Positions 25,837-33,118 of a stretch of 64,000 bases of DNA are shown in pieces. Both the position numbers and the translations under genes were made by a program. Under the pieces are notes generated by a model. It was not told the DNA's origin. It ran no database searches and saw only the letters and a list, made by a program, of their open reading frames with translations. The stretch is taken from the NCBI RefSeq assembly GCF_008124785.1, contig NZ_VNHU01000001.1:372001-436000 (forward strand). The letters run 5' to 3'. The number at the start of each line of letters is the position of its first letter. The first letter of the stretch is position 1. Origin of the DNA: Aquimarina intermedia (GTDB taxonomy: Bacteria > Bacteroidota > Bacteroidia > Flavobacteriales > Flavobacteriaceae).

Positions 25837-25866
25837 TGTAATAAATTAAAAAATATATATTAGATG

Positions 25867-25898
25867 CAAATGTAGTACATTGTTATTGGATCTGGCAA
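25867..25898 (-). promoter_or_regulatory. Promoter of the cold-shock gene
   Basis: On the minus strand TACATTTG (25867-25874) matches TAnnTTTG, and TTG (25896-25898) lies 21 bases upstream of it. Both fit the Bacteroidota housekeeping promoter. Confidence 0.6.
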
Positions 25899-26264
25899 TA
25901 TTTTAGAACTTAATTAATAGTAAGATAACGTTCCCCCCGATTTTACTGAGCTCACCACCTATTTTTTTTCATAATTTTTCTTATTTCTTCATAATTATTA
26001 ATCAATCAAACGGTTAAGCTTATAAATTGTAAGGCAAAACAGTAATAAAATTTAGAGAACCCTGTTTATAATTATTTTGGTTTTGGGTTTCCTTTAGAAA
26101 AAGGTGAAATAGCAGGTGTTATTTCTTGCCCAACAATGATATCATCGATGACTGACATATTTTTCATAAAATATTCTTAATCTTTAATTACTTTTTTTTT
26201 AAAAATGTGGTAAAAACAAAAAACATCCTACCTTGCTACTTTTCAATTTCTAATAAGAACATTA
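25899..26264. other. Intergenic region with a possible 31-codon peptide gene
   Basis: This gap lies between the cold-shock promoter (minus) and the chemotaxis-hybrid kinase (plus). Apart from the short minus-strand frame at 26072-26167 I see no gene. No repeat or hairpin stands out. Confidence 0.4.
26072..26167 (-). CDS. Possible 31-residue peptide
   Basis: The ATG at 26167 opens MKNMSVIDDIIVG, then QEITPAISPFSKG, and ends NPKPK before TAA. The protein-like composition stands out in an otherwise AT-rich gap. No Shine-Dalgarno is visible, but Bacteroidota often lack one. A basic Pro/Lys tail and acidic leader-like start are compatible with a small secreted or modified peptide, or with chance. 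I recognise no family, and no modifying enzyme is adjacent. Confidence 0.3.
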   Translation of the reverse strand: MKNMSVIDDIIVGQEITPAISPFSKGNPKPK

Positions 26265-29200
26265 GTGCAAAATAAAGAGATTTCTGAAAATCATTATCCT
26301 CAGTATGTAGTGGGGGTTGGAGCATCGGCGGGAGGTCTTAGTGCTTTTAGAAACTTCGTTAAAAATATCACTTTCGATACGGACTTTGCGTATATATTAG
26401 TACAACATTTGGACCCCAAACACCAGAGCCTTTTGCCAGAGTTATTACAAAAACATTCAAGTATCCCGGTGAGAGAAATCACGGATGGTGCCAAAATAGA
26501 ATCCAATACAATTTATGTGCTTCCGAGTAATGAGGAATTGTCAATTTACGAACAAAAGTTTAAGCTCATATCGAGGGAAGAAAAAGTATATACAAAAGTC
26601 TCTTTGATTGATATTTTTTTCTCTTCCTTGTCTAAAGTATATAAACAAAATACAATTGGAATCGTGTTGTCGGGCACTGGAAATGATGGGACCAACGGAA
26701 TAGCAGCAATCAAAGACAATGGCGGTGTTACTTTTGCTCAGGAGGAGCAGTCGGCAGAATGGAAAGATATGCCGAAAAGCGCCATAGCTTCTGGTAAAGT
26801 TGATTATGTAGTGAAACCCGAAGAAATTTTTGAGAAATTGAAAACACTTCGTAATGGGTTAAAAAGTGAATCTAAGGATGAAGAATTTGGACAGGAGGAT
26901 AGTAAGTCATTTGATAACATAATCAACAAGCTTCAAGAACAAGAAGGAGCCGACTTTAGTAATTACAAACGATCAACCATAGGCAGAAGGATCAAGAGAA
27001 GAATGTTGTTAAGCAAAGTTTCAAATCTGTCGGAATATTGGTCATTTATTGATTCTAATGACGAGGAAGTAAAGAATCTATTTAAGGATCTTTTAATCCC
27101 GGTTACAGAGTTTTTTAGAAATCCGGAGACTTTTAAAGAGCTCGACGATATAATTGCACAAAAAATTTTAAATAAAAAAGCAGATAGTAATTCGGTACGT
27201 ATTTGGGTGGCCGGCTGCAGTACAGGACAAGAAGCTTTTTCGATTGCTATTAGTGTAGCCGAATTTATAGAGAAGCATCCACAGTTTAATTTCTCTCAAG
27301 GATATGCAGATGAGCCTTCATTTAAAGTGCAAATTTTTGCTACAGACTTAAACGATAATTCTATTGCGAGTGCACGTAAGGGATTTTTTGACACCTCTCA
27401 AATCAGCGGATTAAGTGATGAACAATTAAAAAAATATTTTATACCCCAGAATAGCGGTTATCAAATTAAAAAGAAAATCCGTAAAATGTGTGTATTTGCA
27501 GTGCATGATTTTTTGATTGATTATCCGTTTAGTTCGATGGATCTGGTAAGCTGTCGTAACGTGATGATTTACATGAAACCCTATTTGCAGAACAAGGCGC
27601 TCAAAACATTTCATTATGCTTTAAAAGATGATGGCATTTTACTTTTAGGTCAATCAGAGACGGTAACAAGTGCGTCTGATCTTTTTGAACCTATCGATAA
27701 AGCTCAAAAAATCTATAAACGTCGGGATGTTGTGTCAAAGCAACCTTTATCATTGCAAAAAATCAACTCGGCATCACGCCGAGTTTTGGAACCTAAAGCA
27801 GCAGATTTTAAAAATACAGATAAAACAGATTTTCAAAAAAATGCTGAAATACTCTTATTAAAGGACTTCACGCCAGCTAGCGTAGTTGTAAACCAGCAAT
27901 TGGACTTAATACATGTGCATGGTAAAACGGCTAAATATCTCGAACAACCGCAAGGAAGACCTAGTAATAATTTATTAAAACTAGCCAAAGGAGGTTTAGG
28001 ATTTGAGATTAGACAGTTAGTTAAGCATGCTTCTGCAACCGGAAAATCTCAAAGTAAAAAAAATATCATTCTTGAATCCGAAGGGAAGAGAAATCACGTC
28101 TCTGTTAAAGTTGTCCCCATGAAAGATGTAGAAGGATCACATTATTTGGTGATTTTTAAAAAGGGAAAAGTAAATAAAGAAGAGGACAGTTCAACGATAC
28201 CAATAACGAGCGGTGCTACCAGTAAAGATCTAAGGATAAAAGAACTCGAAGAAGAGCTTTTAAGAGCAAGGGAAGAATTAGTGCTTATTACCGAAGAGCA
28301 AGAATCGGTAAATGAAGAGCTTCAGAGTGCTAATGAAGAGTTGATGAGTGGAACAGAGGAGCTTCAAAGTCTCAATGAAGAACTTGAAACCAGTAAAGAA
28401 GAATTACAAAGTACAGTTGAAGAAATTACGATAGCTAATAGGGAATTGGTTGATTTAAATAGAAAGGTTCTCAAAGAAAAACAATTTTCTGAAGCCATTG
28501 TCAAAACGATGCGTCACCCATTGCTGGTACTCGATAAAAACCTGAAGGTGAAGATGGCCAGTAATGCTTTTTATACCCATTTTAAAGTAACAAAAAAGCA
28601 AACACTGGGAAAATCAATATATGAATTGTATGATAATCAATGGAATATTCCAAAGTTAAAAGAACTCTTAGAAAAGATTTTACCAAAGCATGAAAGCTTT
28701 AAAGATTATGAGGTAGTTCATGAATTCGAAAATCTTGGACAAAGAACCTTACTATTAAATGGTCAAAAACTAACACAGGAAAAAGGTAAAAAGGAAGCGA
28801 TTCTTTTAGTTTTTGAAGATATTACAGAGAGGAAAGACATTCAAAACAAATTAGTAGAAAGCAATTATAAATTTACAGAATTCGTTGAAAGCTCTCCTTG
28901 GCTTATAGCCGTCATGAAGGGCAGGGATATGGAGTTCGAGATTATTAATGATACTTTCTTAGATGTTTTGGGTAAAGACAAATCAATTATTGGGAAATCG
29001 TATAAAAAATTAGCGCCCGAGCTCAAAGAGCAAGGTTTTTTTGATCTGATGGAACAGGTATATGATACGGGTATACCTTATGAAGCATTTAAAGTTCCGG
29101 CAGTAATTCACCGTAATGGAGAGAAGGTATTAAATTATTACGATTTTATTTATCATCCACAGCATAATAGTAAAGGAGAAATCGTAGGAATCTCAATCAT

Positions 29201-30308
29201 CGCCACCATTGTTACCGATCAGGTAGAATTATTTAAAAAGTTGGAAGAAAGTGAAAAGAAATTCAATCAACTATCCGATCAGCTGCCGGATTTAATAACC
29301 CTTGCTGACCATAAAGCAAATGTCTTTTATTACAACAGTAGTTGGTTTAACTTTACTGGATATGATCTAAATGAACTTAAGGACAGAGGGTGGGAACAAA
29401 TCATACATCCTGAGGATTTGGATAAGGTTAATGAAAAATTTGAATATTCCTTGCGCCATCTCACCGATTTCAATATGGAATTACGTATTCTAAATAAAAA
29501 TGGAGAATATTATTGGTTTTTGTCTCGAGCCATACCCATTACAAATGCCGATGGTGAAGTTGTTTGGATAGGGTCCAATGCGCTCATTCAAAACCTGAAA
29601 GAAGAAGAAAAACGAAAAGGAGATTTCCTTAAGTTAGTAAGTCATGAGTTGAAAACGCCAATTACTTCTATTAAGGGATATGTGCAGCTTTTATTAAATA
29701 TGATAGAATCCGATACGGCACGTACCATTGATTCTTTTCCATTGGTACCATCGCTAAAGCGAATAGATAATCAAATTAGCAGGCTTACGATTTTGATTGC
29801 AGAGATGCTGGATCTTTCTCGTATGGATGACAGTACTATGGAGCTCCATAGAACGGAGTTTGATTTGAATACTTTAGTTGTTAATACAGTAGATGATATC
29901 AAACACTCAACAGGTTTTACCGATATTGAATTATCTTTTGATTTAGAAGAAAATGTAATAGTTGCAGATGAAGATCGAATAGGTCAGGTGCTTATCAATT
30001 TTATAACAAATGCTTTAAAATACGCCACCACTAATAATACAATTGATGTGTTTGTGAAGCAAAGAGACAAGACAAATATAGCTGTAAGTGTCCAAGACTA
30101 TGGGATTGGAATTGCCGAAGAAGATCAAGATAAAATTTTTAATAAATTCTATAGGGTTAGTGGTAAAAATGAAGCAACGTATGCCGGTTTTGGTATAGGC
30201 TTATTTTTGGCGAAGCAAATAATAGAAAGACATAAGGGAACTGTAGAGGTACAGAGTCAGCTAGGCAAGGGGTCTACGTTTACTTTCATAATACCAATCA
30301 ATAATTAA
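26265..30308 (+). CDS. CheB-CheR-PAS-histidine kinase hybrid sensor
   Basis: This 1347-residue cytoplasmic protein has these domains in order. A CheB methylesterase domain (about 10-195) has VGASAGG with Ser21, VQHLDPKH and SGTGNDGTNG. A CheR methyltransferase domain (about 215-480) has FFRNPETF, WVAGCSTGQEAFSIAI and SCRNVMIYM. A Glu-rich coiled coil spans about 650-740 (EELQSANEEL, EELQSLNEEL, EELQSTVEEI). Three PAS domains follow. A HisKA has KLVSHELKTPITSIKGY, and a HATPase has NFITNALKYA, VQDYGIGI and AGFGIGLFLAK. The start is GTG at 26265. No chemoreceptor or CheA/W genes are in the window, so it probably signals outside classical chemotaxis, through the receiver encoded 10 bases downstream. 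Confidence 0.92.
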   Translation: MQNKEISENHYPQYVVGVGASAGGLSAFRNFVKNITFDTDFAYILVQHLDPKHQSLLPELLQKHSSIPVREITDGAKIESNTIYVLPSNEELSIYEQKFKLISREEKVYTKVSLIDIFFSSLSKVYKQNTIGIVLSGTGNDGTNGIAAIKDNGGVTFAQEEQSAEWKDMPKSAIASGKVDYVVKPEEIFEKLKTLRNGLKSESKDEEFGQEDSKSFDNIINKLQEQEGADFSNYKRSTIGRRIKRRMLLSKVSNLSEYWSFIDSNDEEVKNLFKDLLIPVTEFFRNPETFKELDDIIAQKILNKKADSNSVRIWVAGCSTGQEAFSIAISVAEFIEKHPQFNFSQGYADEPSFKVQIFATDLNDNSIASARKGFFDTSQISGLSDEQLKKYFIPQNSGYQIKKKIRKMCVFAVHDFLIDYPFSSMDLVSCRNVMIYMKPYLQNKALKTFHYALKDDGILLLGQSETVTSASDLFEPIDKAQKIYKRRDVVSKQPLSLQKINSASRRVLEPKAADFKNTDKTDFQKNAEILLLKDFTPASVVVNQQLDLIHVHGKTAKYLEQPQGRPSNNLLKLAKGGLGFEIRQLVKHASATGKSQSKKNIILESEGKRNHVSVKVVPMKDVEGSHYLVIFKKGKVNKEEDSSTIPITSGATSKDLRIKELEEELLRAREELVLITEEQESVNEELQSANEELMSGTEELQSLNEELETSKEELQSTVEEITIANRELVDLNRKVLKEKQFSEAIVKTMRHPLLVLDKNLKVKMASNAFYTHFKVTKKQTLGKSIYELYDNQWNIPKLKELLEKILPKHESFKDYEVVHEFENLGQRTLLLNGQKLTQEKGKKEAILLVFEDITERKDIQNKLVESNYKFTEFVESSPWLIAVMKGRDMEFEIINDTFLDVLGKDKSIIGKSYKKLAPELKEQGFFDLMEQVYDTGIPYEAFKVPAVIHRNGEKVLNYYDFIYHPQHNSKGEIVGISIIATIVTDQVELFKKLEESEKKFNQLSDQLPDLITLADHKANVFYYNSSWFNFTGYDLNELKDRGWEQIIHPEDLDKVNEKFEYSLRHLTDFNMELRILNKNGEYYWFLSRAIPITNADGEVVWIGSNALIQNLKEEEKRKGDFLKLVSHELKTPITSIKGYVQLLLNMIESDTARTIDSFPLVPSLKRIDNQISRLTILIAEMLDLSRMDDSTMELHRTEFDLNTLVVNTVDDIKHSTGFTDIELSFDLEENVIVADEDRIGQVLINFITNALKYATTNNTIDVFVKQRDKTNIAVSVQDYGIGIAEEDQDKIFNKFYRVSGKNEATYAGFGIGLFLAKQIIERHKGTVEVQSQLGKGSTFTFIIPINN

Positions 30309-30317
30309 ATAGTAGTA

Positions 30318-30677
30318 ATGGGAAAAAAAATCTTAGTTGTAGATGATGATCCTTTCTTGGGAGAGATGATCAAGGATATGTTGGAGTGGTATGAGTATGA
30401 CATTGTACTGTCCAAAACAGCTTGTGATACCGTAGAAAACAGCATTTCTAATAATGTAGACCTAATTATTTTAGACAAACTGATTTCTGGTACCGATGGT
30501 ACCGAGGTGTGTCAGTGGATACGGGGTAATGATGAAACTAACGCTATACCAATTTTAATGATGACCGCAATGCACGAAGCTAGAGAGGTTTGTTTAGAAG
30601 CAGGGGCAACTGATTTTATTAGCAAGCCTTTTGAAATGGAGGCTTTTGTAACCGCAGTAAAAAACTTAACTGAATAA
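30318..30677 (+). CDS. Single-domain response regulator (CheY-like)
   Basis: This 119-residue receiver has no output domain. Its acidic pocket is VVDDDPFLG, the phosphoacceptor is Asp53 in IILDKLISGTDG, and Lys in DFISKPFE is conserved. It follows the hybrid kinase by nine bases and is very probably its phosphotransfer partner. A stand-alone receiver implies action by protein contact or onward phosphorelay. Confidence 0.92.
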   Translation: MGKKILVVDDDPFLGEMIKDMLEWYEYDIVLSKTACDTVENSISNNVDLIILDKLISGTDGTEVCQWIRGNDETNAIPILMMTAMHEAREVCLEAGATDFISKPFEMEAFVTAVKNLTE

Positions 30678-30688
30678 AATCACACAAG

Positions 30689-30726
30689 TGGGATCGGGCA
30701 TTTATTGCCGGATCTCACTGGTTTAT
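30689..30726 (+). terminator. Imperfect terminator after the receiver gene
   Basis: GTGGGATCGGGCA and TGCCGGATCTCAC form a mostly paired stem with two mismatches, followed by TTTATTTTTC. It is backed up by the stronger hairpin at 30768. Confidence 0.55.
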
Positions 30727-30767
30727 TTTTCAAAGATTTCAGAGAAGAATATAAAATAAATGAAATA

Positions 30768-30798
30768 AAAAAGCCGACTCGTTAAAGTCGGCTTTTTT
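30768..30798. terminator. Strong bidirectional terminator
   Basis: AAAAAGCCGACT and AGTCGGCTTTTTT form an 11-12 bp stem around CGTTAA. It has an A-run on one side and a T-run on the other. It ends both the receiver operon (plus) and the tRNA-Leu transcript (minus). Confidence 0.85.
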
Positions 30799-30802
30799 GC
30801 AG

Positions 30803-30884
30803 TGCGGGCGGAGAGACTCGAACTCTCACACCTCGCGGCACTAGATCCTAAGTCTAGCGTGTCTACCAATTCCACCACGCCCGC
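30803..30884 (-). tRNA. tRNA-Leu (anticodon TAG)
   Basis: The minus strand gives an 82-nt tRNA. The 7-bp acceptor is GCGGGCG with CGCCCGC, and the D arm TGGTAGACACG is of the class II leucine type. The anticodon stem-loop CTAGA-CTTAGGA-TCTAG has anticodon TAG. A long variable arm and GAGTTCGAGTCTC T arm follow. Discriminator A is present. CCA is not encoded. A promoter lies just upstream at 30927-30955. Confidence 0.95.
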
Positions 30885-30926
30885 ATTATAACTTTACAGA
30901 ACTTAGGACTATCTGTAAAACGAGTG

Positions 30927-30955
30927 CAAATATACATAATTGTAATCAACTACAA
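30927..30955 (-). promoter_or_regulatory. Promoter of tRNA-Leu
   Basis: On the minus strand TTG (30953-30955), 18 bases, then TATATTTG (30927-30934). It matches the promoter of tRNA-Asp at 48047-48076, including the identical TATATTTGC. Confidence 0.7.
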
Positions 30956-31122
30956 AGCACTTTGTGATTTTTTTTTAAATAATTTTCCAGAGAAAAGTAA
31001 ACCATCCTTACAATAAAGTAGTCCAGATTTTTTTCTTGGGTGTCAAAGAAGATTTTACCGGTTGCATCGCCCAGAGATCTGCCGCATTTTTAGTAATTTT
31101 AAGCAAAAATTAAAGCGAGTCT

Positions 31123-32517
31123 ATGCAACATATACATTCTTATATTCAAGAACATAAAGATCGATTTGTCAATGAATTAATCGAATTGCTCAAAATCCCT
31201 TCAGTAAGTGCAGATCCTGCCTTCAAAGAAGATGTGATTAAAACTTCCGAAGAAATTAAAAAGAGCTTAGAAAAAGCTGGTTGTGATCAAGTTGAAATAT
31301 GCGAAACGCCGGGGTATCCCATTGTCTATGGTGAGAAAATTATAGACCCTGCACTTCCCACCGTTTTAGTATATGGTCATTACGATGTGCAACCGGCAGA
31401 TCCTATCGAATTATGGACAAGCCCGCCTTTTGAACCGGTAATCAAAAAGACAGAGCTACATCCTGATGGAGCGATTTATGCACGAGGAGCATGTGATGAT
31501 AAAGGGCAAATGTATATGCATGTCAAAGCACTTGAATTAATGACCAAAACTAATCAATTGCCTTGCAATGTGAAGTTTATGATTGAGGGTGAAGAGGAAG
31601 TAGGTAGTGAAAGTTTAAGTTGGTTTGTAGAGCGTAATCAAGAGAAGCTAGCTAATGATGTCATCTTAATTAGTGATACAGGCATGATTGCCAAAGATGT
31701 GCCATCCATTACGACTGGTCTGCGAGGGCTTAGTTATGTAGAGGTTGAGGTAACCGGTCCAAACAGAGATTTGCATAGTGGTCTTTATGGCGGAGCTGTA
31801 GCTAATCCTATCAATATTCTTACACAAATGATAGCTTCGTTGCATGATGAGAATAATCATATAACAATTCCGGGGTTTTATGAAAAGGTAGAAGAGCTTT
31901 CTACAGAGGAGCGTGCCGCAATGGCAAAAGCTCCGTTTTCATTAGACGCCTATAAAAAATCATTGGACATCAAGGAGGTACATGGAGAAGCGGGGTATGT
32001 AACGAATGAACGTAATGCAATTCGACCTACTTTAGATGTTAATGGGATTTGGGGAGGCTATACAGGCGAAGGAGCTAAGACCGTTATACCGAGTAAAGCA
32101 TATGCAAAAATCTCAATGCGTTTGGTGCCTAATCAGGATTGGCAAGAAATCACCGCACTTTTTAAAGATCATTTTGAGCGTATTGCACCAAAATCTGTAA
32201 CGGTTGAAGTAAAACCACATCACGGCGGACAAGGCTATGTAACACCGATAGATACTATTGCCTACCAAGCGGCTAGTAAGGCATATGAAGAAAGTTTTGG
32301 CAAAACACCGATTCCGCAACGTAGCGGTGGGAGTATTCCAATTGTATCTTTATTTGAAAAAGAATTGAAGAGCAAAACAATACTTATGGGCTTTGGCTTG
32401 GATAGTGATGCTATTCACTCACCAAATGAACATTTTGGGATCTGGAATTACTTGAAAGGAATCGAAACGATTCCCTATTTCTACAAATATTTTACCGAGA
32501 TGAGTAAAAATAAATAG
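31123..32517 (+). CDS. M20-family dipeptidase (CNDP-like)
   Basis: This 464-residue zinc peptidase has metal ligands in VYGHYDVQP (near residue 84), ARGACDDKGQ (near 119) and EGEEEVGSES (near 152), a distal His in GFGLDSDAIHSPNE, and the lid/dimerisation domain in the middle (VTGPNRDLHSGLYGG). It hydrolyses dipeptides or short peptides in the cytoplasm, since no signal peptide is seen. It is a single gene that follows the tRNA-Leu promoter region. Confidence 0.93.
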   Translation: MQHIHSYIQEHKDRFVNELIELLKIPSVSADPAFKEDVIKTSEEIKKSLEKAGCDQVEICETPGYPIVYGEKIIDPALPTVLVYGHYDVQPADPIELWTSPPFEPVIKKTELHPDGAIYARGACDDKGQMYMHVKALELMTKTNQLPCNVKFMIEGEEEVGSESLSWFVERNQEKLANDVILISDTGMIAKDVPSITTGLRGLSYVEVEVTGPNRDLHSGLYGGAVANPINILTQMIASLHDENNHITIPGFYEKVEELSTEERAAMAKAPFSLDAYKKSLDIKEVHGEAGYVTNERNAIRPTLDVNGIWGGYTGEGAKTVIPSKAYAKISMRLVPNQDWQEITALFKDHFERIAPKSVTVEVKPHHGGQGYVTPIDTIAYQAASKAYEESFGKTPIPQRSGGSIPIVSLFEKELKSKTILMGFGLDSDAIHSPNEHFGIWNYLKGIETIPYFYKYFTEMSKNK

Positions 32518-32562
32518 GGCATTCCCCTACATAAAAATTACGGGTCGGGCGTTCCATTATAT

Positions 32563-32614
32563 CTTTTGATAGGTTAGATTATAACGTTAATGAAAGATTT
32601 ATAACTATCAAAAG
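32563..32614. repeat. Spaced inverted repeat upstream of the BlaI operon
   Basis: CTTTTGATAG (32563-32572) recurs inverted as CTATCAAAAG (32605-32614), 32 bases apart. GGGCATTCC and GGGCGTTCC nearby are near-identical short repeats. It may be part of a transcript end or a decayed palindromic element. Confidence 0.45.
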
Positions 32615-32637
32615 GATGCCATTACACTCCCTAATGC

Positions 32638-32677
32638 AACTCAAAACCATCTGTGATAGGATGGTTTTGAGTTTTTT
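32638..32677 (+). terminator. Terminator after the dipeptidase gene
   Basis: AACTCAAAACCAT (32638-32650) pairs perfectly with ATGGTTTTGAGTT (32661-32673), followed by TTTT. Confidence 0.85.
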
Positions 32678-32688
32678 GAGAATTTCAT

Positions 32689-32720
32689 TTGGAGTATTAA
32701 ATACTTTACTCTACATTTGT
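32689..32720 (+). promoter_or_regulatory. Promoter of the first BlaI/M56 operon
   Basis: TTG (32689-32691), 21 bases, TACATTTG (32713-32720). The -7 box lies inside the first BlaI-type operator, so repressor binding should block transcription. Confidence 0.6.
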
Positions 32721-32723
32721 AGA
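32710..32723 (+). promoter_or_regulatory. BlaI-type operator 1
   Basis: TCTACA-TT-TGTAGA is a symmetric 14-base site containing the TACAnnTGTA core recognised by BlaI/MecI/CopY repressors. It overlaps the -7 box. Confidence 0.65.
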
Positions 32724-32729
32724 ATACAT

Positions 32730-32743
32730 TCTAAATCTGTAGA
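32730..32743 (+). promoter_or_regulatory. BlaI-type operator 2
   Basis: TCTAAA-TC-TGTAGA is a near copy of operator 1 with its centre 20 bases downstream. It ends three bases before the start codon of the repressor gene. Confidence 0.6.
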
Positions 32744-32746
32744 GTA

Positions 32747-33118
32747 ATGCAATTAACAAAGTCCGAAGAACAAGTAATGAAATACCTCTGGAAACTTGAA
32801 AAAGGATTCATGAAGGATGTATTAGACTGTTTTCCCGAACCAAAACCTGCTACAACTACAGTAGCAACCTTATTGAAACGGATGCGGGACAAAGGCTATG
32901 TAGACTATACCACCTTTGGTAAATCCAGGGAATATTATCCACTGATCAAAAAATCTGATTATTTTGCTAAGCATGTAAATGGTTTAATTAAGAATTTTTT
33001 CAATGATTCGGCCTCACAATTCGCATCTTTCTTTACATCTGAAACAGATTTGTCAACTTCAGAATTAGAAGATCTAAGAAAGATTGTAGACCAACAACTT
33101 AAAAAGAAGCAGCAATGA
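32747..33118 (+). CDS. BlaI/MecI-family repressor (system 1)
   Basis: This 123-residue winged-helix repressor has EEQVMKYLWKLEKGFMKDV and a recognition segment near PATTTVATLLKRMRDKGYVDY, then a C-terminal dimerisation helix. It should repress its own operon through the two operators at 32710-32743. The M56 gene overlaps by four bases (ATGA). In BlaR1/MecR1-type systems the membrane protein relieves repression on a signal. Confidence 0.92.
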   Translation: MQLTKSEEQVMKYLWKLEKGFMKDVLDCFPEPKPATTTVATLLKRMRDKGYVDYTTFGKSREYYPLIKKSDYFAKHVNGLIKNFFNDSASQFASFFTSETDLSTSELEDLRKIVDQQLKKKQQ

